Part shown: piece after piece, positions 1-11,956 of the stretch
How the letters are laid out: each line of letters starts with the position of its first letter
How positions within the stretch are numbered: position 1 is the stretch's first letter
Assembly (NCBI RefSeq): GCF_010093535.1
Contig: NW_022985162.1
Span: 2,144,637 to 2,208,636 of the forward strand
Direction: 5' to 3'
From: Lindgomyces ingoldianus
Lineage: Eukaryota; Ascomycota; Dothideomycetes; Pleosporales; Lindgomycetaceae
Length of the DNA stretch: 64,000 bases
Program-made: the position numbers and the translations under genes
Notes under the pieces: generated by a model
Databases searched by the model: none
Seen by the model: only the letters and a program-made list of their open reading frames with translations
Told to the model about the DNA's origin: nothing

Positions 1-1585
1 TGCATATTCTCCCACAATCCAAATAAGGGATCCTCTCGCATTTGGTTCGTCTAACTCATCGATGCATTGGCAGAGCGTAGGTATTATTCCTTCGTAGCCG
101 GGATATCTCCGGAAGATGTCCTTGATGACCACTATTGCCTCTTGTACGACGTAGTTGACTTTGGTGTTGATCAGATCCAAGAGAGTGTTGACGCACTTTT
201 CGCTAGCGCTCTCAATTTTGATTGCGACCTGGCCAATAGCTTTGACAGCCCTCCTAACAAAGTCCATATCGACCTCCATAGCATACTCTTTCAACTCTGC
301 CAACAGTTGGTCGACGTTCTTGTCGTTCGCTATCCGTACCATGATCTCAAGCTTCTGCAGCTTCAAGTAAGGTGGGTCGTTATATTTGCAGAAGAAAACG
401 CGCATCTCCTTGCTAAGGATGTCCGGTTGCTTCTGAAGAAGAAGATCAATGTTCCGGAGAGCGACATACTGGACTTCAGGTGCAGATGATATTAAGGTAA
501 CTGTGGACATTAACCGAAGAACTATCATGCATTTGAGTGGAGTAATACCTAGTGGGGGTGCCATCTTCTTCGAATATGACTTGGCTAGTTCGGGGGAAGT
601 GAACTTCATATGGAGGAAAACGACCTTGACGGCGGCTAACACAACACTAGGGTTGACATGCTGAAACTGTGGAGAGACTCTTTCACAGATGTGCTCAGCT
701 TCTTTGACGTCTGCAGCCTTATAATCTGCCAAAGTAGTCAATATGGTAACCCGACCCCACTCTGTGCATTCATTGAGCGCCATAAGCATCTTCTTCAGCG
801 TTGCAGGAGTAATGACGAGGGCTTTAGTTTCTGGCGCAGTCTCTCTAATCTCCACTAGTGCTGTGACGGCATTCGCCACCACCATGGGGTTGGGGTCTCC
901 GATCATCTCTTGCAGTTGCTCTAGAAATCCGTTTTCCAGGCACATCTGAGGGTTTAGGTCGAAGAGCTTTGCGACGCACAACGCTGCGGTTTTCCGAACG
1001 TATGGGGATTCATCCCTCAGCGTCTTCCGTAGGGGCTCCTCCATGTAGTCCACCATTTTGTCCACGCGAATACATCCCATCGTCCTTATTGCCAGAGCGC
1101 GTATAAGAGGGTTAGGATCTTCGGAATCTTGGACGAACGTGTTCACTGCGAGGATACAGAGGTCGGGATGTGATTTGGCGTAGTTCCTAGAAATACATAT
1201 TTAGTGCTTAGGGCTTCTGCTTAGCTTTTTATGGACCCACATGAGATACAGATAGACAAGCTTCTTCTGGTCTAGGTCCCCCGTTGCGATATTCTTCAGC
1301 ACGTCCGGGAATAGAGCAGACACATCTTTGCCTAAGGTCATGGACATGATTGTCTTCTGGATCGCTTCTTTCCTAGGATATGCTTAGTTCTATATTATTA
1401 TAACAGCCAGCCTGGAAAATGCGCTTGCTAACCGTTCGTACGCATATTGGGACCTGTGGCCACAGTCAGTATCATGCTGTCTCTACCAGCGATGGAGGAA
1501 GCTCTTACACTAAGCCGGCCCTTAACTCAAAGGTTTCTCCCTTCCGTGGCACCGCAAAGGCCCCTCTTATCCTGTTAACCGCCAT
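1..1585 (-). CDS. AP-1 complex subunit beta (beta-adaptin), 5' part
   Basis: Large subunit of the clathrin adaptor AP-1, which sorts cargo at the trans-Golgi/endosome. Only the first 456 residues lie in the window; the gene continues past position 1. The start ATG is at 1585-1583 and the protein begins [10 protein letters not shown]. Exons read 1509-1585, 1433-1453, 1241-1372, 549-1186 and 1-500, and they join in frame. The armadillo-type adaptin trunk is clear: [73 protein letters not shown] and [13 protein letters not shown]. The motifs fit AP-1 (Apl2) better than AP-2 or AP-3 beta, from family memory. Exon 2 is only 21 nt long. The reading is open to the window edge, so nothing suggests a pseudogene. 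Confidence 0.93.
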
Positions 1586-2517
1586 CTCTACGCTTTAGGT
1601 GCAGAGGCGACGACCGCAAGCGGGCCCCTCATGCACTAGAAATATTGTGTTGGAGGAGCTGAGATTGCGGGACTGGTGGCAGCAGGCGCAAAGTACAAAA
1701 AACTTGAGGGCAATAAAGTGGGGTCGGTCGAGTGATGCTGGGAGGATACGCACTGTAGAGAGTGACGTTGGTGGTGAAAAGTGACGGGAGTGCTCGATTT
1801 GGTGGAGCCTGCTCTTTCCTTTGGCCAGATGCTGGTCGTGTTTGGCGAGAAGTCCGAGCGTCCGTTACTGCACATCTACTACTAAACGCCAAAACATCAA
1901 GTTTCAAAGAAACCTCTCCTAAAATGGTATGTATTCAAGAAATTATGAAGTGCTCTCTATCTCATCTCTAATACTGCGACAAAGCCTTCCAACTTACCAA
2001 ACCTACGGCGACTCTTCGTAGAGGCCCGATCAGAGGCCGAAGAGAGCTCCTACTCAAGAAACGCTGTATGCTTCTCTCTAGCGATACCCCCATAATAGAA
2101 CTAACCATACGCCGTAGTTCTACAATCTTGTGTTATTTATGTCTTCAGTCGCCGTCTTCAGCTTGGTGGCCCAACACATGACGTCCGGGAAAAGGATCGG
2201 AGCTTCCTGAATCAATACCCTAAACACTTTATTACTGAGGAAGCACGCTTTAGGGTCTTCTTTTAAGTTCACTTTCAGGCAGTGTGTCTGGAGGCCGGGA
2301 TGGAGGTCAACCCAGCAAGTGGATGCACACCCAGACTTTGGGAGGGCTGAACCTCAGGCTATGAGTCCATGAGTCCTGGCCAAAGTCTGGACGTTACTGT
2401 GGAGCAGGCATGATCAAACCCTATGCTTCATACTACACTGGGAACATTTGATCGCCGACTGGAGGCAACGGGCCATCTATATAATACAATACAGAATGTA
2501 TCTGCGAATTTAAGACA
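1586..2517. other. Intergenic, upstream of beta-adaptin
   Basis: I see no convincing gene. It holds the 5' flank of the beta-adaptin gene and the 3' flank of the HIRIP3-like gene, both on the minus strand. The short open frames here have no recognisable motifs. Confidence 0.5.
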
Positions 2518-3871
2518 CTACTCTGAATCATCGCTATTATCACCGTCGTCGTCGTCGTCGTTGTCGTCGTCATCATCATTCTTCGCGAACTCAACATCGG
2601 TGTCTTGCTCGTCCTTCTCATCCTCATCATCACCGGCTTCATCGTCGTCATCGTCCTGATCCTTGGTAACCTTCATGTTCTGAACACCCCGTGCTAGTCT
2701 GCGTTTCGGCCTCCCACCATCGGCCTCTCCGGCCTGACCCCAGCGCCCCGCTTGTTCCTGAATGGCAGCCAGATCCGCTGCAAACTCCCGCTGCTCTTTT
2801 ATCCTCGCCGCTTTTTCATTCGAGGGTTTGCCTTCCATACCGGCATCATTCAGCATCCCCTTCAGATGCTTGATCTTCTCCTTGGTCGTGTCACACGGTG
2901 CTAACTCTTTCCCCCATACTTTTCTGATCCCGCATTTGACCAACCAGCTTTGCAGTCTCTTGATTTCAGCTTGGTCAGGGTCATCGTGTTGCGCGCCTTT
3001 AGACTTTGTCGCTTTAGCGCTTGGCTTCGGTGCCTTAGGTTCCTTGGCCTTGGAACTTTTTGCATGCTTTTCCGAGGGCGATTTCTTTTGTCGCTTCTTT
3101 TTAGCAGGCGATTCGTCGATTAGGCTGGATAGTTCACTCTCAGATACATCGGCCTTAGCATTTGCAACTGTGGGGACTGTTGCCTTCTTCGCAGGTGTGG
3201 TGATCTTATGCGCATCGTCACCATCCAGGTCCTTCAACCCCAGTCCTTCCTTACTGCAATTGTGTGCGTCCTCCATTTCCTCGTCTAGTTCTTCTGCTAC
3301 TACTTTCTGCCCCCGCCGTGCAGCTTTCTTGGGCGGCTCGCTGTCCGCATCCGACAGGTCTTCATCCTGCGACAGCAGTTCTGACAGGGGCCCATCGGAC
3401 TCCTCGCCAGAGGAGACGATGGTCTTCCTCCTCTTCTGGGGCTTCTTGGGGGTTGTCGGGGACTTTCTCTTGGCACCGCGTGGGGCAGCTTTTGCTAGCT
3501 TCTCCTTCTTCGTGACTGCCTTGGGCTTGGCAGCTTTTTTTGGCTGGGGTTTCGGTTTTGGTTTGGGTTCTGGGGAAGGCTCGTCGCCACAGTACTTCTC
3601 CTGGGGTCACATTTAGCTATGTGCGCGGAATTAGAAGGAATTAGGCGCCTACCACTGCCTCGTGAATGATGCTTTGGCTCTTCTGCTTCCATTCTCCGTC
3701 CGCCTTGAGGAATCCGGCCGGCAGTCCCAGCTGTTCCTCCGCCCTGGTTCGCACGCGCTTGACGGTGAGGTCGTCGGCGTTGCCCGCCTTGTGGATGGCA
3801 ATGACGACATCGTGGAGCGCACGTGTAATGGTTGTAGCTGCCGGAATACTAGCGGTCTTTGAGTCGGACAT
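2518..3871 (-). CDS. HIRIP3-like histone chaperone with DEK-C domain
   Basis: Two exons (3653-3871 and 2518-3600) give 433 residues; the intron runs from a GTAGGC donor to a CCCCAG acceptor. Residues about 8-72 look like a DEK C-terminal domain (TRALHDVVIAIHKAGN through QKSQSIIHEAV). The middle is lysine/proline-rich and low in complexity. Residues about 281-353 match the conserved HIRIP3 block (IKRLQSWLVKCGIRKVWGK, later LKGMLNDAGMEGKPS). The C-terminus, from about 387, is an Asp/Glu tract coded by a GTC/ATC-type trinucleotide repeat on the plus strand. In the HIRIP3/Chz1 group such proteins bind histone H2A-H2B or the HIRA complex. A nuclear chromatin role is therefore inferred from family and composition. 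Its promoter is shared divergently with the trehalose synthase gene. Confidence 0.8.
2544..2580. repeat. Trinucleotide microsatellite coding poly-Asp
   Basis: A run of GTC units, interrupted by TTG and ending in CAT/ATC units. It lies in the last exon of the HIRIP3-like gene and codes most of its C-terminal Asp stretch. Such tracts vary in length between strains. Confidence 0.9.
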
Positions 3872-4805
3872 GGTGTGAGGGGCGTGGGGAAGTGCTTTGG
3901 CGCGACACGACGCGTGAGAGCGTGCGAAGCGCTGGGCTCAATGCAACACGCGTGATGGGGAGCGGGCCGATAGCCACACCTGCTCCATAATAATTAAGCC
4001 ACACGAGAAGTCGCAGGAGGCTCAGTGACGCTATCTGGCTAGGTGCCGAGCCCTAGCAACCCGGCAGCGTTCCATAGCTCTCCCAGGGCTCCCATCAGGG
4101 ACCATGAAACTTGGCCCTTATGAAACTGTGAGGCTTTGTTGATCTGTCTTCATCCCCCATCGAGTCCCGAAACTTGACAAAACCGGCATGGCCACATATT
4201 CTTGGAATTCTCATCATCAGATTCCCGTGACCTGATTGGTCTGCGTAATCCCCGCAGTTGCAGGCAGGCTTTGGCTGGGCGTCGACGTCAATTTATTTGC
4301 GCATCATGAGAGAGCTGTAAGTCTCGCCTCAAGCTGCTTTCTCCTCTGCAATCCACCCGTCTAAGGTCCTCAGTCCACTATAAAACTGAAGAAAATTCCT
4401 CTTGACCTGCAGGAAACTAAACCCAGCCCTCGCTCTTTGCTTCCTCCCCCGCGTTCCAGTCCCCTCCTCCTGCTGTACTCGGGTGTGCCCATATCGTTGT
4501 GGAATCTACGAGAACCCACTCGGTGAAGCTTCACGGATTCCAGCCTCTGTCATCGTTTCGTCACCTCTCGTATGACCAATACGGAAAATATACTGCTTTC
4601 ATTTCTTTGACTGTGAAGTTGTTGCGTCGCTACTACGGTTGTTAGACCATCAAGCAGCGAACTGACGGCGAATTCACCACATTTTACCTCTCCTACAAAC
4701 ATTAGCGCCCAATCGAAATCTACACTCGATATATACACTTCTCCCTCTCCTCCAACTCTCTGCACATTGCTCCCGCGCATCCGCCCGCGAGGCACCACGG
4801 CCAAA
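3872..4805. promoter_or_regulatory. Divergent promoter, HIRIP3-like gene / trehalose-6-P synthase
   Basis: The two start codons face away from each other across about 930 bp. On the trehalose side there is a TATAAAA at 4379-4385, followed by pyrimidine-rich leader DNA. A CCCCT core at 4461-4465 would be a candidate stress-response element. TPS genes in yeast are driven by such elements, but a single pentamer is weak evidence. Confidence 0.35.
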
Positions 4806-6556
4806 ATGCCTTTCGCGCCCGGCTCCAAAGACAACGGCCGCCTCCTCCTCGTCTCGAATCGTCTTCCCATCACAATCAAGCGGTCGGAAGAAGGGAAATA
4901 TGATTTTACCATGTCGTCCGGTGGTCTCGTCAGCGGGTTGAGTGGATTGTCAAAGTCAACCACCTTCCAGTGGTACGGCTGGACCGGCCTGGAGATCCCT
5001 GAGGACGAAGTACCCATGCTGAAGACGAGACTTTTCGACGAGTACCAGGCAGTACCCATCATGCTTGATGATGAGCTCGCGGACAAACACTACAACGGCT
5101 TCTCAAGTATGTATGGCTCGTAGCATCCCTCTTCGAGTGCGGCAATACTGACTCCCGTGCGAAGACTCCATCCTCTGGCCCCTGTTCCACTACCACCCCG
5201 GCGAGATTACCTTCGACGAGTCGGCGTGGATCGCATACACTGAGGCTAACCGGTTGTTCGCAAAGGCTGTCGCCAAGGATGTCCAAGATAACGACATGGT
5301 CTGGGTCCATGACTACCATCTCATGCTCCTGCCAGCCATGTTACGCGAAGAGATTGGCACGTCGAAGAAGAACGTCAAGCTCGGCTTCTTTCTACACACA
5401 CCATTCCCAAGCTCAGAGATCTACCGCATTTTGCCTGTGCGCAACGAGATCTTGCTTGGCGTCCTTCACTGCGATCTGATTGGATTCCACACATACGACT
5501 ACGCCAGGCATTTCCTGAGCAGTTGTTCGCGCATATTGTGAGTATTACCGTTCTACCCTCTACCCTCTACTCCCAAAAGCCGCCCTCGTAACAGGTGTGC
5601 AGAGGACTCGCGACCACTCCGAACGGTGTCGAATTTCAAGGCAAGGTGGTCACGGTTGGCGCCTTCCCTATTGGTATCGACCCCGATAAGTTTAATGAGG
5701 GGCTTAAGAAGCCAAAAGTGCAGGAGCGCATTGCCACCCTCAAGCGAAAATTCCAAGGCGTCAAGCTCATCGTCGGCGTCGACCGTCTAGACTATATCAA
5801 GGGCGTTCCGCAAAAGCTCCACGCCCTCGAAGTCTTCCTGACAGAGCATCCCGAATGGATAGGAAAGATCGTTCTCGTCCAAGTTGCTGTCCCAAGTCGT
5901 CAGGACGTCGAAGAATATCAGAACCTACGGTCGTCCGTCAATGAGCTGGTTGGAAGAATCAACGGCAAGTTCGGCACGATCGAGTTCATGCCTATCCATT
6001 TCATGCACAAGTCGGTCTCCTTCGATGAGCTCATCGCGCTGTACGCTGTGTCAGACGTATGTCTAGTCTCGTCAACACGTGATGGAATGAACTTGGTGTC
6101 GTACGAATACATCGCAACCCAGCAGGAGAGACATGGAGTCATGATCTTGTCCGAGTTCACCGGTGCTGCGCAAAGTCTGAACGGCAGCATAATCGTCAAC
6201 CCTTGGAACACAGAAGAATTGGCTGATGCGATCCACGATGCCGTGACCATGGGTGAAGAAGCGCGTACGATCAACTATGAGAAACTTGCCAAATACGTCA
6301 ATAAGTACACCAGGTAAGCGGTCACCCTTTTCCTACGAGGGAAATGATAGCTAACATAAACCACAGCGCATGGTGGGGTCAATCTTTCGTCGCCGAACTT
6401 CAGCGAATCTCAGAGCAGGCAGAAAAGAAACTCAAGATCCGCCGAGGCTCCATCCTAGAGGGTCGCGAAAGCATTCCGGTGGAGGACACTACTCCCCGAC
6501 TTGCCACTGCACCAACGCCTGCCGCCACGCAGGAGTCAGAAGTAATCTTGCCGTAG
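4806..6556 (+). CDS. tps1: Alpha,alpha-trehalose-phosphate synthase (UDP-forming)
   Basis: Makes trehalose 6-phosphate from UDP-glucose and glucose 6-phosphate (GT20 family), the first step to the stress sugar trehalose. Four exons, 4806-5106, 5165-5537, 5603-6313 and 6367-6556, give 524 residues, a normal length for the single-domain fungal enzyme. Visible motifs in order: LLLVSNRLPITI, FQWYGWTGLEIP, ILWPLFHYHPGE, WVHDYHLMLLP, LGFFLHTPFPSSEIYR, VDRLDYIKGVPQKLHA (phosphate/nucleotide-binding Arg and Lys) and SSTRDGMNLVSYEYIA (acidic donor-binding region). The ATG at 4806 was chosen because it gives MPFAPGSKDNGRLLLV; an in-frame ATG at 4767 would add 13 residues. The tail after about residue 480 is Pro/Thr-rich. 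There is no phosphatase domain. Confidence 0.95.
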
Positions 6557-7970
6557 TGGCGATGCGATGTCCTTGCGCATCTACCTCTCAATACACACAT
6601 ATCATAGGTCTCGTAAGGGGTTTCAGTTTGCATCTGCGTGGGTTCAAGCATAGGGCGTATGTACACATGGGATGAAATATCCCCATTCTTCTAACCTGAT
6701 TACTGTTGTCCTTCTCTTTCTCCTTGTTTTTGTCGTTTCAGGGAACAAAACACGCTGAGCCGGCGAGCAGGCGTGGTTCGGCGATATGGGGTCTGGTGTA
6801 GATGGCATGTTGCGATCACTCGCATTGTGTGCGCGAGATGGACTACCCCCTTTGTCTTTTTACTGCCCTTTCAGCTGTCCTGTATTCCGTTCCTATGTTC
6901 TCTCTATGACTCTGTAGACCTGTGTGTGGACTCCTGAGAATACTGAATCACTTCAATGCCTCACACCTGCTTTGTGAATTTTCTGAATTTGTTATACACT
7001 TGCCTAATACTGGGGTTCTAGCTGAGTTTACTCTCATCTTCGAACTCAAGCTCCAGCGCTTCCATCTGCCTCATCGCCTGTATGCCGCCATCATGATATG
7101 ACGCGTATTACATCCATCCCAATCCATCCTACAAGGAACCTCCCTGCCAGGGACATCTCCCCCACCTCATCCGACCTCGCGTGTCACCCACGTGTCACTA
7201 TCCAGGCCCAACCACAGCATTATTGAAGCACAGCATACAACCTTAATGATCCAACGCCGATCACTCAGCCTAACGCACTCCTCTGCAACCGAGGGTATAT
7301 ATATCTTGTCCAATACTATACTACAGGGCTACTACTGCTTGATTTGTGGAGGTGGCGTGGTGTGCTTCAGGGTGAGGTAAGCGCTAAGAGGGCTCTGAGA
7401 CATGTTGAGATGGGATGAGATGGGATGGATTGCTGCTTTTGGGAGAAATGGCCGAGGGAGGGAGACAGAAATTCGAAGATCATCTTGAGTGAATATGAGG
7501 GGGTCGGATATTAGGTGGAGGGTTTGGAAGGGGAATGGTATTGAATCGAAAGCGGAGGATTCAACGCTTAATGCTGGAATAGAAATGTTGGAGTGTGGGT
7601 AATAAGAGTATCGAGAGAGAGGCACTAAAGGCTGAGACGTTATGGGATGGTAATAGTAATAGGTCGTTGATGAAATATTGTCTCGTGAGAGACCTACGAA
7701 GCGGGTGGGTGCCTGATACCCTGCGCTAGACAGAGAGAGAAATCGTGGAAGTAGGAAACGGCAAGTGCTCAACTGACCTAACATTTACACTTACTACTTC
7801 TACCTAGTGTGAGGTGAGAGAGATTCTAGACATGTGTGTCTGGTTAACGTCTAAACGTATGCTCATTCAGCATAAAAGCGTACGAAGCTTTGAGGTCCTT
7901 CTCTTTCTTCGCTTTCGTCTTCCTAATGGCTTGGTCAAGTGCTCGAGCCTAGCATGAACCATATACCATC
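6557..7970. other. Intergenic between convergent tps1 and P450
   Basis: It contains the 3' flanks of both genes. The open frames seen (for example 7332-7784 minus) are serine/proline/tyrosine-rich with no known motif, and I do not support them as genes. Purine-rich tracts with GGGATGAGAT-type repeats lie near 7410-7440. Confidence 0.45.
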
Positions 7971-9855
7971 CTATCGCTCAACCAGCTTCAATTTAACCAT
8001 TAACGGCGGCTTATCCCACAGCGTGAAGACCTTCTGATCAAACCAGTCCCTCTCTCTATCCACAAGTTCAAGATCAAAATTCCAGAGAACTTTGGTAAGA
8101 ATCAGGCGCATTTCAGCGTACGCGAGACTGAAACTTAAGTTAGCAATGCGTTCTCTGCGATTACTTCACCGTGTAGTTATTTTACTATCGGATCATCCAT
8201 TTCAGCTTCTTGCCAAGATGTGTGTGGAGATGCTGAGGTAAGATACAATGTGGGGAAGAAGTGGGAAACAGTATGGCCGGAGAGAGCTTACTTTTTCCCT
8301 AAACAGTTCCTTGGTCCGAAGGAGAAAGGCTGCAGGACTGCTCGGTTGTCGTTTGCGTACCTCTGGGCGCCGAGATGGCGTTCAGGGATGAAGGCATCTG
8401 GGTCTGTGAAGTTGCGCGACGAGTGGTTGGCAGCGTGTTGGGAGACATAGACGGCCATCTAATCATCTCTGTTAGCTTCAGCTCATCACCATGGCCCTTC
8501 GGGGAGAAGGGAAGTACTTGCTCCTTCGGGTATGTAGTGTTCACTTATTCGATCTCCACCCCTGGGCACAACGCGCGGGAAACCCGTGGGAACTGGTGGA
8601 TAGTATCGCAGACCTTCCGCCAGACACGCAATCATATAGTCCATCTTATTGACCTCTTCGATCGTAATATCACCGTACGACTTGAACTTGCTTCGGATGT
8701 CATGCACTAACTTAGCATAAACATCCGGATTTCGTAAAAGCAGGTATGTAGTGCCACTGAGCAGCGTCGCCGTGGTCTCGCTTCCCGCAATTAAGAACAA
8801 GACGGCGTTGGAGTCAATCTCTTGCCTACTGAGCGCCTTCTCAGCACTGGCTTGGTTCTTTTGGATGTACGACATGAAGTCTGGACAGTCAACTTCCTTC
8901 TCAAGACGATCAGTGACTTTTTGTTCGGAGAGTGCGAAAAACTCTTTGCGTTTTTGGATAGCGTCTGCGTTGGATGTGAACATGTTCCTAACACGGTCGT
9001 AGTAGTCGGTGATTGGATATTTCTTTCTAGTAGCCATGAGTCCGATGGCTTTCGCAGATGCAAATACCATGGTGACCCAGGGATGATAGCTATATCTCGT
9101 CAGTTGCTAAGATTTTCTTCGGTACAGAGGAAAAAATAGCCTACCCCTTATCCCGCAAACAATATAGCGGCTCTCCAAACGTAAGGTCGGCGATAACATC
9201 AAAGGTACTATAATTATACCATCTCATAATATCCACGGTCGGCTTGCTCTCTTGAATTGCCTCTTTTAACCTCAAAACCAAGAGATCAACAAAACCCTGG
9301 ATTAACCCCTCTTGATCTCTTAACGCCTTATCCGAAAACGCATGGCTCAAGTTTCTCCTCATTCTGCTGTGGCTCGCCTCATCGCTAGCGATCAGTGAAT
9401 AGGTGCCATTAATGGGCTGAGGAAACCAGTTGTGGTCTTTGAGATAGGCTTCCGTCTTGTGCTTACCGGTCCGGAATCCGTAGATATCTTGCCAGGCAGT
9501 CTCGCCTGAGATAAAAGAAACATCTGTTGGTGTCACACGCACAACATCGCCGTACTTTTCGTGGAGATCCCGTATCCAAGGCAGAACGTTCCCATTCCGG
9601 AGGCGGATTGTGTAGGGGATGCCTGAGGCGCGAGAAGAAAGGGATCCTGGAATGTGGGAGAGGGGGTGGAAATAGATATTGTAAATTGCGGTTCCTAGAG
9701 CGTATACCGCAACCTTTATCCTACGTTAGCCTAGAACGTAAGTTAAGGGAGGAAGGAGAATATACCGCAGTAGCGAATGCTCCAACTGAGAATGCTATGC
9801 CAGTTGGGCTGAAGAGATGGAAATCAGCGGGCAGGATACCCATCGAAGGTGCCAT
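7971..9855 (-). CDS. Cytochrome P450 monooxygenase
   Basis: A heme-thiolate monooxygenase of 516 residues from exons 9766-9855, 9145-9713, 8522-9089, 8292-8458 and 7971-8127. The N-terminus has one hydrophobic membrane anchor ([20 protein letters not shown]), then [12 protein letters not shown]. The I-helix reads [13 protein letters not shown]. The K-helix ExxR is in [13 protein letters not shown], followed by [15 protein letters not shown] precedes the heme loop [11 protein letters not shown] with Cys461 as ligand. The overall pattern resembles the CYP65/isotrichodermin C-15 hydroxylase-like group, from family memory; the substrate is unknown. The third intron appears to use a GC donor (GCAAGT at 8521). 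The last intron is 164 bp and splits the heme loop. No biosynthetic core enzyme lies nearby, so there is no sign of a metabolite cluster. Confidence 0.9.
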
Positions 9856-11453
9856 ATTGTTGAAATACAGAGACAACCAGCCTAAAGGAAGTTGAAATTT
9901 GAGTAGTCTCACGCCTTAATAGCACGGATGGGCGTGTGCTTCCTATACACTTACGCCTGCCACCACTGTAAGAAGCTAAACGGCCCCTTGTTAAAACATT
10001 GAGAACTTACGAATCCATATTATACTTAATCCGACCAAGACCCTAAAACCTCAAGTCAGCACCATGTTAGAAAAAGGATGGTGTTTTCCTCCAATGCTGT
10101 CACTCTCTCTGCTTCAAGCCTTGGTCTGGGCCATACTGAGTTAGCGGCATAGCCTGTCGTGAGGAGAATCCGCCATGATCAGCGTGTCGACTTCAGCCTC
10201 TGACCTGTTTGCCGCTGAAGCATGCAGATCGGTACACTGTGCAACGCAAATGGAAACCTGGTGGCTCTGATTAATTGCAGCAGGGGAATGTCACCTTGTC
10301 GTATTAGGATGTTAAATGGAGCATAGTGGGCTAGTGGTGCTTACGACTGTGGACCGCGGGGTGGAACACACTATGATGCTTGATTTGCTTGTTCCAAGCT
10401 ACATCAGCCTTTGAGAGGTTTCTACATTCTACCTCTTGACTCTTCAGTTGGAGTGCCACAATCTTTCAGCTAGATTTGGAGTGCGCCCCTTTTGTTTAAA
10501 AAGGACAACAATCATACGAGCAAAGGACGAGACACCCGCTCGACAGCTGGTAAGTCAGTGAAGCTTGATGCTGATGACACCCCTAGTGGTTCTAGCGATT
10601 AGTAGCTAGGCATAAATAAGGTCCATGTGGACCCTAGTGTGCCGTTATAAGTAACATTTGATCCAGAGAAGTTCGGGCCGACACCCAGACCGACAAACGA
10701 GAACACCTATCAGGCCGACCTGCATACTGGAACAACCCGGAAATAAGCATCTTGATCATCTAGAAGGCTGAAGTAAATGTGTGGCGAGGTTACGTTTGGG
10801 TTTCGCGACGAGACTCGCCAATGCTGATTCAGGGACGCTGACAGAGCCAGCACTTACCGAATCGAGGATGTACGGTATTCTTGCCTTTCTCGGACTTTCT
10901 TCTTTCCCTCCATTGCTGATGGCCGTTTATTACATGCCTAGACACACTTAACCACGTGTTCTTGGAGTATTATATAAAGATGGAGCCTTCCCCACGTACC
11001 ATGTCAATTAATGCATTGTCTTCACTGAGCCGAGGCATGTAGCTCAATGAGGTACTATCTAACACGGAAGCATGGAAGCATTGCAAGGACGAGATGAGGA
11101 GAACTGGAGCATAAAGTCAGATTTCCTTTCCCCCAAGCAGTGATTACAACCGCTTATTTTATTCCCACATTGTCTCACACTGATAGACCATTGCAACAAG
11201 CAGCAATCTCCAGCCATGAAATCTTCCCGTTATATCCTACGAGCACAATGGTCGCGTGCTGATGCGGTGATACCAGAATCCATCAACACAAAGGCGTAGT
11301 CTTCTTCACATCCGAGGTTTCGAGCACCCCTCTTCGTCCTGTCACAGCATGCGCCACCTGCGCCATGGCCGCGTGCCTAATGCAGTGAACCAAGAAACTC
11401 CTGTCCATCCTATCCTCCAAGACACGTTCTCACAGGATTCGAGTATAGGGTCG
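9856..11453. other. Intergenic, 5' of P450
   Basis: I see no gene. The stretch holds the P450 promoter and the 3' flank of the small membrane protein. A TATATAAAG-like box near 10972 on the plus strand has no supported ORF after it. Confidence 0.45.
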
Positions 11454-11956
11454 CTACTTCGTTCGCGAGGATGTATATGACGAGGAGCGCGATGGCCTAG
11501 GTCAAAGTTAGCGCTCATATACTACGTCGAGGGCACTGACATACGTTTTCTTTCCGCCATCCTCATACGCCGCATTCCACGTCTTAACAAAAGCCCTGAT
11601 CACGGCGCAGTCAGCTAACGCAACATTTCCTCTCCCTCCCTTCTCCTCCAGACACACTCACCTCTGCGTCCTATCCGCATAGTCCTCAGTCCGCACCTCT
11701 TTAACACCAACCTTCATCCCGTCTTTGGAAAACACGACGTTCTTCTTCTCCATCTTGCGCACGCCACGGTCGGCAAGTTGGTTGGACCAGAGGTAGATCT
11801 AGAGCGCGGCGCATAGCATCAGCCTGATATGCTCCCTCTAACTCGTAATGCTAGGGCTGATATGGTGAGGGGAAATACCTGATAGCCCACATACGCCGCC
11901 GCGCCTACAAACGAGAACAGAATAACCAGCGGAATCAGATTTCCTAGTGCGCCCAT
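11454..11956 (-). CDS. Small conserved fungal single-pass membrane protein
   Basis: Four exons (11879-11956, 11662-11798, 11545-11595, 11454-11496) give 102 residues. The N-terminus MGALGNLIPLVILFSF is followed directly by GAAAYVGYQ, making one transmembrane helix at about residues 6-26. After it come IYLWSNQLADRGVRKMEKKN, then VVFSKDGMKVGVKEV and RTEDYADRTQ. The last 40 residues are hydrophilic and end TPSRSSSYTSSRTK. This layout (short helix, KMEKKN, KDGMKVGVKE) recalls an uncharacterised small protein found across filamentous ascomycetes, from memory. Its function is unknown. All four exons join in frame with GT-AG borders, and the three introns total 194 bp. A longer 5' reading exists, but this ATG puts the helix at the N-terminus as in homologues. 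Confidence 0.72.

Noticed and set aside
1..1585. Beta-adaptin as a pseudogene because no closed ORF is present
   Set aside because: The frame simply runs off the window edge; all five exons join and no stop occurs.
7332..7784. 150-codon minus-strand ORF between tps1 and the P450 gene
   Set aside because: Low-complexity Ser/Pro/Tyr content, no recognised domain, and it arises from purine-rich DNA on the plus strand.
8128..8291. Apparent loss of the P450 heme loop continuation after CLGK
   Set aside because: A 164-bp GT-AG intron joins CLGK to NLAYAEMRL in frame, so the gene is intact.
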